DNA of 12,479 nucleotides from Phycisphaerales bacterium (GTDB lineage Bacteria > Planctomycetota > Phycisphaerae > SM23-33): assembly GCA_003171235.1 (NCBI GenBank), contig PMYM01000146.1, positions 3,267 to 15,745 on the forward strand, in the 5' to 3' direction. The translations under genes and the position numbers were made by a program. The notes beneath the pieces were generated by a model. That model was not told the origin of the DNA. It saw nothing but the letters and a program-made list of their open reading frames with translations, and searched no databases. Shown here in pieces: positions 1-5,483 of this stretch; the first letter of the stretch is position 1, and each line of letters opens with the position of its first letter.

Positions 1-74
1 GCGCTGAACATGCCGGCCACGTGGGCCAGCACGCCGGGCGTGTTCTGAACGTAGGCGCTTATGACATGTCGCAC
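1..74 (-). CDS. ilvN: Acetolactate synthase small (regulatory) subunit, N-terminal fragment
   Basis: The first 24 codons of a minus-strand gene that runs off the window at position 1. It opens with GTG at 74-72, giving (M)RHVISAYVQNTPGVLAHVAG and then MFS. This is the start of the ACT domain of IlvN/IlvH, where the family has an N-terminal beta strand followed by an N-x-P-G-V-L-x-R/H-V-A-G-x-F loop. An AAGGAG ribosome site lies at 82-87, 7 nt before the GTG, which supports this start; no in-frame ATG is nearby. IlvN binds the catalytic subunit IlvB, stimulates it and carries feedback inhibition by valine. It lies 88 bp downstream of ilvB on the same strand and is almost certainly in its operon. 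Only the N-terminus is visible, so valine-site residues cannot be judged. Confidence 0.87.
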   Translation of the reverse strand, partial: MRHVISAYVQNTPGVLAHVAGMFS

Positions 75-130
75 GATGAATCTCCTTTGCATTGAGTCAA
101 TCAGGCGCGGAAAAAGTCTCCCGCCGCCAA

Positions 131-155
131 ATTGTCAATTGTCAATTGTCAATTG
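131..155. repeat. Tandem 7-bp repeat (ATTGTCA) between ilvB and ilvN
   Basis: Three and a half exact copies of ATTGTCA lie end to end, starting 8 bp past the ilvB stop. Each junction makes a CAATTG palindrome, so the array can fold back on itself. It sits inside the ilvB-ilvN spacer and is AT-rich against a GC-rich background. Heptameric arrays of this sort occur between genes in several bacterial groups; no function is evident. Confidence 0.85.
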
Positions 156-162
156 AAAATGG

Positions 163-1878
163 TCAAACCAGCCTTCCCATGTCCATTTCGTGCAGGCTCT
201 TGCCGGCGGCGACCATCGGCCAGACGTTCTCTTCCGGCTCGACGTTGACCGCCAGCACCACCGGCCCGGGGCACTTGAGCAGTTCGGCGACGCCGTCGCC
301 GACCTGGTCGGGGTGGCTGATCTCCATGCCCGTGGCGCCCAGCGACTGGGCCAGCAGCACCAGGTTGGGGCAGGGATGGGGCGTGGCCGAGTAGCGCTTG
401 CCGTAGAACATCTCCTGCCACTGCCGCACCATGCCCAGGTAGTTGTTATCCAGCACCACCACCTTGACGGGCTGCTGGTAGCGAACGGCGGTGGCCAGTT
501 CGGTCATGGTCATGGCGAAGGAGCCGTCGCCGTCGATGTCGATGACGCAGGCGCCGGGGTTGCCGAACTGGGCGCCGATGGCGGCCGGCAGGCCAAAGCC
601 CATCGTCCCCAGCCCGCCCGAGCTGATGAATTGCCGCGGGCGCCGCCAGCCGTAGAACTGGGCCGTCCACATCTGGTGCTGGCCCACGCCGGTGGTGATG
701 ATGGCGTCGTGGCGGGTCTGCCGCCCGATCTCCTGGATCACCTGCTGGGGCTTGATCTTTTCGCCCGGTTGGTAGCTGAAGGGATGTTTTTCCTTCCACC
801 CGGCCACCTGGGCCAGCCAGCCCGAGCGATCCTTCTCCTGGATCATGGGCAGCATCTTTTCCAGTATTTCGCGGGCGTCGCCCACCACCGGCACATCCAC
901 CTTCACGTTCTTGCTGATGGAGGCCGGGTCGATGTCGATGTGCACGATCTTGGCGCGGGGGGCGAAGGTGTCCAGCCTGCCGGTGACGCGGTCGTCGAAG
1001 CGGGCGCCCACGGCCACCAGGCAGTCGCACTCCTGGATGGCGTAGTTGGCGCCGGCCAGGCCGTGCATGCCGGGCATCTGCAGGGCCAAGGGGTCCGACT
1101 CGTCGAATGCTCCCAGGGCCATCAGCGTGGTGGTGACGGGTATGCGGCCCTTGGCGGCCAGGCTACGCAGGGCCGGGCTGGCGCCCGAGAGGATCACGCC
1201 GCCGCCCACGTACAGCAGCGGGCGCTGGGCGGCGTTGATGGCGTCGGAGGCGGCCTTTATCTGGCGCGTGTGGGCGGCGACGGCCGGCTTGTAGCCCGGC
1301 AGGTTGGGGGCGGTGTCGGGCTCCTCTTGGGCCTTGGCCATGGTGGCGTCGACGGCGATGTCCACCAGCACCGGCCCGGGCCTGCCCGTCCGGGCAATGT
1401 AGAAGGCTTCCTTCATCGCCCTGGCCAGGTCCTCCACCCGCTTGACCAGGTAGTTGTGCTTGGTGACCGGGCGGGTTATGCCGGTGGTATCGACCTCCTG
1501 AAAGGCGTCGTTGCCGATCAGGCTGCTCTTGACCTGCCCGGTGATGGCCACCATGGGCACCGAGTCCATGTAGGCGTTGGCCAGCCCGGTGACCAGGTTG
1601 GTGGCCCCGGGGCCGCTGGTGGCGATGCACACGCCCACCTTGCCGGTGGAGCGGGCGTAGCCGTCGGCCATGTGGCTGGCCCCCTGCTCGTGCCGGGTCA
1701 GCACGAACTGGATGGGGGTCTTGTACAGCACGTCGAAGATCGGCAGCAGCACGCCCCCGGGCACGCCGAACATGACCTCCACGCCCTCTTCCAGCAGCAT
1801 CTCGTGGAAGATCTGGGCGCCGGTCATGCCTATGCGTGAGGGTTTAGCTTTGCCTGGTTTCTCTGCACTCTTGGACAT
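163..1878 (-). CDS. ilvB: Acetolactate synthase large (catalytic) subunit
   Basis: The 571-aa catalytic subunit of acetohydroxyacid synthase, a ThDP-, Mg- and FAD-dependent cytoplasmic enzyme. It joins two pyruvates to acetolactate, or pyruvate and 2-ketobutyrate to acetohydroxybutyrate, the first common step to Val, Leu and Ile. The N-terminal ThDP (PYR) domain covers about residues 18-185 and carries the catalytic Glu in RHEQGASHMADGYARS (E64). The central FAD-region domain includes GARFDDRVTG (291-300). The C-terminal ThDP domain holds the Mg/diphosphate motif GDGSF (450-454) through the Asn pair at 478-479, then MVRQWQEMFY around 483-492, where sulfonylurea-class inhibitors bind in this family. 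Length is normal and no key residue is missing. The ATG at 1878 is preceded by AAGGTGG. It leads the ilvBN operon and lies about 230 nt downstream of a consensus promoter, with a BCAA-rich leader ORF between. Confidence 0.97.
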   Translation of the reverse strand: MSKSAEKPGKAKPSRIGMTGAQIFHEMLLEEGVEVMFGVPGGVLLPIFDVLYKTPIQFVLTRHEQGASHMADGYARSTGKVGVCIATSGPGATNLVTGLANAYMDSVPMVAITGQVKSSLIGNDAFQEVDTTGITRPVTKHNYLVKRVEDLARAMKEAFYIARTGRPGPVLVDIAVDATMAKAQEEPDTAPNLPGYKPAVAAHTRQIKAASDAINAAQRPLLYVGGGVILSGASPALRSLAAKGRIPVTTTLMALGAFDESDPLALQMPGMHGLAGANYAIQECDCLVAVGARFDDRVTGRLDTFAPRAKIVHIDIDPASISKNVKVDVPVVGDAREILEKMLPMIQEKDRSGWLAQVAGWKEKHPFSYQPGEKIKPQQVIQEIGRQTRHDAIITTGVGQHQMWTAQFYGWRRPRQFISSGGLGTMGFGLPAAIGAQFGNPGACVIDIDGDGSFAMTMTELATAVRYQQPVKVVVLDNNYLGMVRQWQEMFYGKRYSATPHPCPNLVLLAQSLGATGMEISHPDQVGDGVAELLKCPGPVVLAVNVEPEENVWPMVAAGKSLHEMDMGRLV

Positions 1879-1919
1879 TTTCCACCTTCAATAATCTCTT
1901 GCCTGGGTAAACGTGTCTG

Positions 1920-2003
1920 GTTGCCTCCGCGGCGCAACAAATTGCCCGCGAGGGCTTACTTTCGGGGATAGCGGCCGACCTGCGCGAAACGGCGCAAGCG
2001 GCC
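1920..2003 (-). promoter_or_regulatory. Structured ilvB leader, candidate attenuator
   Basis: This is the stretch between the leader ORF and ilvB, read on the minus strand. Hairpin 1 starts in the last base of the leader stop: GGCCG (2003-1999) pairs with CGGCC (1977-1973) and inside it TGCGC (1996-1992) pairs with GCGCA (1985-1981), with a 6-nt loop. Hairpin 2 is GCCC-TCGC-GGGC (1955-1944) followed by AATTTGTT, which is terminator-like but has only a 4-bp stem. Hairpin 3 is GTTGC (1938-1934) with GCAAC (1924-1920). A second TGCGC (1936-1932) could compete for the same GCGCA. The layout suits attenuation, but the stems are short and this is an inference. Confidence 0.35.
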
Positions 2004-2098
2004 TAACGTACGGCGACCGCCAGAAGCGCAGCGCCAAGGCGGACCCGCAGGCCCGCCAGAAGTCCCACCCACAGCGTTGTCAAAATGATGGCCGTCAT
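2003..2098 (-). CDS. BCAA-rich leader peptide ORF upstream of ilvB
   Basis: A 31-codon ORF, ATG at 2098-2096 and TAG at 2005-2003, that starts MTAIILTTLWVGLL. In all, 14 of 31 residues are Leu (8), Val (4) or Ile (2), including runs IIL, LL and LL. A GGAG ribosome site (2107-2104) lies 5 nt before the ATG, and a consensus promoter lies just upstream, so the ORF would be the first thing translated on the ilvB transcript. Position, size and composition fit a leader peptide whose translation senses charged branched-chain tRNAs, as in enterobacterial ilvB/ilvG and actinobacterial ilvB leaders. A hydrophobic small membrane protein, or chance in GC-rich DNA, are the alternatives. The BCAA codons are spread out rather than in one long run, which weakens the case. 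Confidence 0.5.
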   Translation of the reverse strand: MTAIILTTLWVGLLAGLRVRLGAALLAVAVR

Positions 2099-2115
2099 TG
2101 GCGCTCCAGAGGTCC

Positions 2116-2144
2116 ATATTATCGGCTTTCCCGGGTGCTGTCAA
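2116..2144 (-). promoter_or_regulatory. Sigma70-type promoter of the ilvB leader transcript
   Basis: Read on the minus strand: a perfect TTGACA (2144-2139), 17 nt, then TAATAT (2121-2116). An overlapping GATAAT (2123-2118) would give a 15-nt spacer. Transcription would start near 2109-2113, leaving an 11-15 nt untranslated leader that already contains the GGAG of the leader ORF, and about 230 nt before ilvB. It is the best promoter match in the window and points only at ilvB. Confidence 0.6.
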
Positions 2145-2284
2145 TAGTCGCCCTGAGGAAAATTGCCCTGGAAGAACTCATTTAGCCTCTGGTCGGGACC
2201 TGACCACTCGGGCGGCGGCCGTTACCGCCTGCAGCAAGCACACAATTCTCCAACTGCTTTAGGGAATACTGGTTAGCCGTGATC
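2145..2284. other. Spacer between ilvB promoter and mobile element
   Basis: No coding potential seen. It holds two small inverted repeats, GGTC/GACC (2191-2205) and GGCGG/CCGCC (2211-2229), neither followed by a T-run. The mobile element was therefore inserted upstream of, and not into, the ilvB promoter. Confidence 0.5.
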
Positions 2285-2381
2285 AGGCCTGAAAGGCCGA
2301 CCAGGGTTTAGCCGGGGGCGAAGCGAAGCGCAGCCCCCGGTGGAGTGTCGCTACCTATCCAGCCCCAACGGGGCGAAAGGA
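2285..2381 (+). repeat. Left REP-like arm
   Basis: On the plus strand it contains hairpin GGCCTGAAAGGCC, then the core at 2303-2340 with stem CCGGGGGC (2312-2319) and GCCCCCGG (2333-2340), then CCCCAACGGGG and CGAAAGGA. It ends 3 bp from the transposase stop. TTAG stands directly 5' of the main stem, where RAYT systems keep their conserved tetranucleotide (inferred by analogy). Confidence 0.85.
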
Positions 2382-2384
2382 ACC

Positions 2385-2831
2385 TTACTTCCAAAGATAC
2401 CTCTCGTCATATTTGATGCCATGGCGGTCCAGCAGAGCGCGGAGCTCCTGTTCAAAACCCACCTTGGCGTGATGCTCATGCTGCCGCTGGATGTACTGGA
2501 CGACCTGGTTTGTGGCTGAATGCGAAACGGAGAAGGCGGCATAACCTTCCTGCCACTCAAAGGCCGCCAATTCAGTAAACGTATGATGAATCCACTTTGA
2601 GGAGTTGGCCTTGATGATGCCCAGCACTTCCATCAAGGGCTGTTTCTGGTCCAGGATGGTCGCGATGTGTATGTGGTCGGCGGGACCGTTGGGGGCCAGC
2701 AGGCTTCCCCCGAGGTCGCGGATTATGCCGCCTATGTACGGACCGAGGCGGGACATTATTGGGGCCGCGATTAGAGGCCGGCGGTCTTTGGTCGAGAAGA
2801 CCAAGTGGTATTTCAAGCAGATAAAAGACAT
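2385..2831 (-). CDS. IS200-like / REP-associated Y1 transposase
   Basis: A 148-aa HUH single-strand transposase of the Y1 (TnpA, Pfam Y1_Tnp) type. It would nick and join single-stranded DNA at hairpin ends through a 5'-phosphotyrosine. The sequence opens with YHLVFSTKDRRPLI (8-21), the family's first beta strand. It has the metal-binding H-I-H in ADHIHI (H53, H55), IKANSSKWIHH (73-83), and the nucleophile Tyr in VVQYIQRQHEHH (Y113). It ends YDERYLWK, as many full-length members do, so it looks intact. The ATG at 2831 has AAAGGAG (2842-2836) 4 nt upstream, and this site belongs to the right REP-like arm. No TnpB partner is present. It is cellular DNA mobility machinery unrelated in function to the flanking operons. 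Confidence 0.92.
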   Translation of the reverse strand: MSFICLKYHLVFSTKDRRPLIAAPIMSRLGPYIGGIIRDLGGSLLAPNGPADHIHIATILDQKQPLMEVLGIIKANSSKWIHHTFTELAAFEWQEGYAAFSVSHSATNQVVQYIQRQHEHHAKVGFEQELRALLDRHGIKYDERYLWK

Positions 2832-2836
2832 GTAAC

Positions 2837-2934
2837 TCCTTTCGCCCCTTCGGGACTGGCGCTTCTTCCGACCCGTTTCCGGGGGCTGCGCTTCGCTCCG
2901 CCCCCGGCTAAACCCTTGCCGGCCCCTCGGGCCT
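2837..2934 (-). repeat. Right REP-like arm (inverted copy of the left)
   Basis: Read on the minus strand it repeats the left arm: AGGCCCGAGGGGCC, then the core 2916-2879 differing from the left at one base in 38, then CCCGAAGGGG and CGAAAGGA. The last block doubles as the ribosome site of the transposase. Confidence 0.85.
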
Positions 2935-2986
2935 GGCTCTCACTTTGCTAGAGCTCATCGGCCTAAGGCGAATATGTCCCATCCTA

Positions 2987-3014
2987 CAACTCGCAACCGA
3001 GAACCAACAACCAT
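2987..3014. repeat. Degenerate 7-bp repeat past nfnB
   Basis: Four consecutive heptads, CAACTCG, CAACCGA, GAACCAA, CAACCAT, keep AAC at the same phase. It lies in the 122-bp gap between the mobile element and nfnB. It echoes in size and setting the heptad array after ilvB. No gene is seen in the gap. Confidence 0.5.
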
Positions 3015-3030
3015 CCCAACTCTTATCTCT

Positions 3031-3057
3031 GTTCGCGATGTTCGCGTGGTTCGTGGC
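3031..3057. repeat. 9-bp triplicated repeat abutting the nfnB stop
   Basis: Three adjacent copies: GTTCGCGAT, GTTCGCGTG, GTTCGTGGC. They end in the first base of the nfnB stop codon (complement of 3057-3059). No T-run or stable stem is present, so it is not an evident terminator. Confidence 0.6.
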
Positions 3058-4478
3058 TATCCTTTGTCCCGCAATTTTCTCAGGTAGCCGTCAATGGCCT
3101 CGGCGGCGGTCTTGCCGTCGCCCATGGCCAGGATGACCGTGGCCGATCCGCGGACGATGTCGCCGCCGGCGTATATGCCCGGAATGCTGGTGGCGCCGTC
3201 GGGGCCGACCTCGATGTAGCCCCACTTGTTGACCTCCAGGTCCGGGGCCGAGCCGGTCAGCAGCGGGTTGGCCTGGGCCCCCACCGCCACCACCACCACG
3301 TCGCACTCGACGGTGTGCTCGCTGCCGGGTATGGGCACCGGCCGCCGGCGGCCTGAGGCGTCCGGCTCGCCCAACTGCATCCGCTGGAATTTCATGCCGC
3401 TCACCCAGCCGTCGTCGCTGCCGAAGATCTCCAGCGGCGACTCCAGCAGGTGAAACTCCACGCCCTCCTGCTTGGCGTGCTTGATCTCCTCGACGCGGGC
3501 GGGCATCTCCGCCTCCGTGCGGCGGTAGAAGATCATGGCGTGCTGTGCCCCCAGCCGCCGGGCGGTGCGCACGGCGTCCATGGCCACGTTCCCCCCGCCG
3601 ATGACCACCACGTTGCGCCCGCGGATAATCGGCGTGCGACCGGGGCCTTCCTTCCAGGCGGCCATGAGGTTCACGCGCGTGAGGAACTCGTTGGCGGAGT
3701 AAACGCCGTTGTAGTCCTCGCCGCTGATCTTCAGGAACACCGGCAGGCCCGCCCCGTTGGCGACGAAACAGGCGTCGAACTGCCGGCGGATCTGCTCCAG
3801 GGTGATGGTCTTGCCGACCACGACGTTGCACTGGATGTTTACGCCCAGCTTGACCAGGTTGCCCACCTCGTAATCGACGATGCGCTTGGGCAGGCGGAAC
3901 TCGGGTATGCCGTAGCGCAGCACCCCGCCGGGGTCGTGCAGGGCCTCGAAGACGGTGACCTGGTGGCCCAACCGGGCAAGTTCGCCCGCGCAGGTCAGGC
4001 CTCCCGGCCCGGCCCCCACCACCGCCACCTTGAAACCCGTCGCCGCGGCCGGCGCGATAATCTGGCCGTTCTGGTGCGTCATCGCCCAGTCGGCTACGAA
4101 CCGCTCCAGGTGGCCGATGGCCACCGGCGAACCCTTCAGCCCGCGCACGCACACCAGCTCGCACTGGGTCTCCTGCGGGCAGACCCGCCCGCACACCGCC
4201 GGCAGCACGTTGCGCCGCTGGAGTATCTCCGCCGCCCCGGCAAAATCGCCCTGGGCCACCTTGGCGATGAATTCGGGAATGTCCACCCGCACCGGGCAGC
4301 CCTCCACGCACTTGCGGTTTTTGCACTGCAGGCATCGCTGGGCCTCGCGGATGGCCGCCGCCTCCGCCAGGCCGAGGTTCACCTCGCTGAAATTGGCGGC
4401 GCGTTGGGAAGAATCCTGCTCGGGCATGTGAACCCGCTCGATGGCCAGCCGATCCTTGGGCGTGAGCTTGTTTGCCAT
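3057..4478 (-). CDS. nfnB: NADH-dependent reduced ferredoxin:NADP+ oxidoreductase, large subunit NfnB (GltD-like)
   Basis: A 473-aa flavoprotein of the GltD/NfnB/SudA family, which in Nfn hosts the bifurcating FAD and the NADP(H) site. An N-terminal two-cluster Fe-S domain has C49, C52, C57, C61, then C96, C100, C106, C110. By alignment with dihydropyrimidine dehydrogenase, E125 in VAIGHLERF takes the place of the Gln ligand, as in Nfn, where one cluster has a Glu ligand. FAD binds at VVGAGPGG (153-160) and the NADP Rossmann motif is VVIGGGNVAMDAVRTARRLG (291-310). The C-terminal FAD motif is IYAGGDIVRG (435-444). The start ATG overlaps the nfnA stop (TAATG), with AAGGAGG 7 nt upstream. Adjacency to nfnA, and no GltB in view, favour Nfn over glutamate synthase small subunit. 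The complex couples NADH and reduced ferredoxin oxidation to NADP+ reduction. Confidence 0.92.
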   Translation of the reverse strand: MANKLTPKDRLAIERVHMPEQDSSQRAANFSEVNLGLAEAAAIREAQRCLQCKNRKCVEGCPVRVDIPEFIAKVAQGDFAGAAEILQRRNVLPAVCGRVCPQETQCELVCVRGLKGSPVAIGHLERFVADWAMTHQNGQIIAPAAATGFKVAVVGAGPGGLTCAGELARLGHQVTVFEALHDPGGVLRYGIPEFRLPKRIVDYEVGNLVKLGVNIQCNVVVGKTITLEQIRRQFDACFVANGAGLPVFLKISGEDYNGVYSANEFLTRVNLMAAWKEGPGRTPIIRGRNVVVIGGGNVAMDAVRTARRLGAQHAMIFYRRTEAEMPARVEEIKHAKQEGVEFHLLESPLEIFGSDDGWVSGMKFQRMQLGEPDASGRRRPVPIPGSEHTVECDVVVVAVGAQANPLLTGSAPDLEVNKWGYIEVGPDGATSIPGIYAGGDIVRGSATVILAMGDGKTAAEAIDGYLRKLRDKG

Positions 4479-5308
4479 TACCGCCCCTCCTTGCCCAGGC
4501 CGATGCGGCAGTCCTGGCGGGGTTGGTACATCTTAAGCCGGTTGGCCAGGCCCTTGAAGTCCACCTGGTGGGCGTCGAATTCCGGGCCGTCCACGCAGGC
4601 GAATTTCGTCTGGCCGCCGATCTTGACCCGGCAACCGCCGCACATGCCCGTGCCGTCGATCATGATGGGGTTGAGGCTGACCATCGTGGGAATGTTGTGG
4701 GGGCGGGTCTGCTCGGCCACCGCCGCCATCATGGGCACCGGGCCGACGGCAAAGACCGCGTCCGGCCTGGGCAGCGTGCCCGAGAGCATGTCGGCCAGCA
4801 CGGCGGTCACCAGGCCCTTGCGGCCGAGCGAGCCGTCCTCGGTGATGACGTAAACCTGTTTGGAAAACTCCGCCAACTCGTCGGCCAGAATGACGTACGG
4901 GGCCGAACGGGCCCCGATGATGACGTACAGCTCGTTGCCGCGCTGGGCCAGGGCCTTGGCCAAAGGATACAGCACGGCCGTGCCCACGCCGCCGCCGACG
5001 CAGGCCACCTTGCCCCACTTCTGGAGGTGGGTGGGCTTGCCCAAGGGGCCGACCACGTCGCGCAAGGCCCCGCCGGCCGGCGTGGCCACGATGTCCTGGG
5101 TGCTCGGGCCGATGGCCTGGACGATCAGGCGGATGGTGCCGGCCCCGGCGTCGGCGTCGGCGATGGTCAGGGGAATGCGCTCGCCCTGCTCGTCCTTGCG
5201 GACGATGACGAACTGCCCCGGCTGGCGGGCTGCCGCCACCAGCGGCGCCCGCACCGTGAGCCGGTGCAAGCTCGGGGCCAACGTCTGGTTCTCAAGCACT
5301 TCGAACAT
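4478..5308 (-). CDS. nfnA: NADH-dependent reduced ferredoxin:NADP+ oxidoreductase, small subunit NfnA
   Basis: A 276-aa ferredoxin-NADP reductase-type subunit, carrying a second FAD and the NAD(H) site of the electron-bifurcating Nfn transhydrogenase. The FAD barrel has PGQFVIVR (30-37) and RIPLTIAD (44-51). The nucleotide domain starts at VACVGGGVGTAVLYPLAKAL (101-120). The C-terminal [2Fe-2S] site is D218-GTGM-C223-GG-C226 ... C238-VDGPEFD, matching the three-Cys, one-Asp ligation described for Nfn. This separates it from PyrK, which has four Cys. Length and order are normal. The first codons MFEVLENQTLAP match family N-termini, so ATG 5308 is likely correct, yet no Shine-Dalgarno lies at the usual distance: GGGAG (5331-5327) is separated from the ATG by a hairpin. 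It is translationally coupled to nfnB. Confidence 0.92.
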   Translation of the reverse strand: MFEVLENQTLAPSLHRLTVRAPLVAAARQPGQFVIVRKDEQGERIPLTIADADAGAGTIRLIVQAIGPSTQDIVATPAGGALRDVVGPLGKPTHLQKWGKVACVGGGVGTAVLYPLAKALAQRGNELYVIIGARSAPYVILADELAEFSKQVYVITEDGSLGRKGLVTAVLADMLSGTLPRPDAVFAVGPVPMMAAVAEQTRPHNIPTMVSLNPIMIDGTGMCGGCRVKIGGQTKFACVDGPEFDAHQVDFKGLANRLKMYQPRQDCRIGLGKEGR

Positions 5309-5355
5309 AGAAAGCCGCGCTTTCTTCTCCCGCCCCGCCAGGGGGCGAATAGCCC
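5309..5355 (-). promoter_or_regulatory. nfnA leader with competing hairpins and a shielded ribosome site
   Basis: Directly before the nfnA ATG stands a perfect 7-bp hairpin AGAAAGC/GCTTTCT with a 3-nt loop (5309-5325). Behind it, on the minus strand, lies GGGAG (5331-5327). Next comes hairpin A, CGCCCC (5331-5336) with GGGGCG (5342-5347), and hairpin B, GGGC (5343-5346) with GCCC (5352-5355). A and B share 5343-5347 and cannot form together. The ribosome site touches A. This is what a translational switch looks like, but no known riboswitch class was recognised. Confidence 0.35.
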
Positions 5356-5364
5356 TTTAAGATA

Positions 5365-5377
5365 ACGGCAGAGCCGT
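5365..5377 (-). other. Small hairpin in the gap after the AKR-like gene
   Basis: ACGGC-AGA-GCCGT, a 5-bp stem, followed on the minus strand by TATCTTAA. It could be a weak terminator for the upstream operon or part of the nfnA leader. The rest of the 175-bp gap (5309-5483) holds no convincing gene; a minus-strand AGGAGG near 5397-5402 has no start codon after it. Confidence 0.25.
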
Positions 5378-5483
5378 CGCCGCGGGAATCGAAAACCTCC
5401 TGAAAGTAATACGTCAGAGAGATGGGCGGCGACCGCTCTTTGCCGAGTCGGTATCCGGGGCCGGGCGCATAAGCGGCAGGATC

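Larger units (their letters stand above)
2285..2934. mobile_element. Compact Y1-transposase element with REP-like inverted arms
   Basis: A ~650-bp unit: left arm 2285-2381, transposase gene 2385-2831 (minus), right arm 2837-2934. The arms are inverted copies of one another and carry the same order of parts: an AGGCC...GGCC hairpin, a 38-bp core with a CCGGGGGC/GCCCCCGG stem (37 of 38 bases identical between arms), a variable 20-25 bp stretch, and a CCCC...GGGGCGAAAGGA hairpin. The arms fit the gene tightly, to within 3 bp of its stop and 5 bp of its start. This matches REP-associated tyrosine transposase (RAYT) loci, where a Y1 gene is framed by inverted REP palindromes, better than classical IS200, whose ends are not inverted repeats. 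No target-site duplication is evident, as expected for HUH elements. Confidence 0.75.

Noticed and set aside
190..1839. 549-codon open frame on the plus strand opposite ilvB
   Set aside because: It is the GC-driven antisense shadow of a highly conserved gene; its translation is Gly/His/Ala/Val-rich low-complexity sequence with no domain.
3450..4853. 467-codon open frame on the plus strand opposite nfnB and nfnA
   Set aside because: Same cause: antisense shadow spanning two conserved genes, with His/Ala-rich translation.
5300..5483. Open frame of about 60 codons continuing in the AKR-like frame past its TAA, including GDGSAVILKGY
   Set aside because: No start codon or ribosome site, codon use unlike neighbours, and no evidence for stop-codon readthrough; left as noncoding leader.
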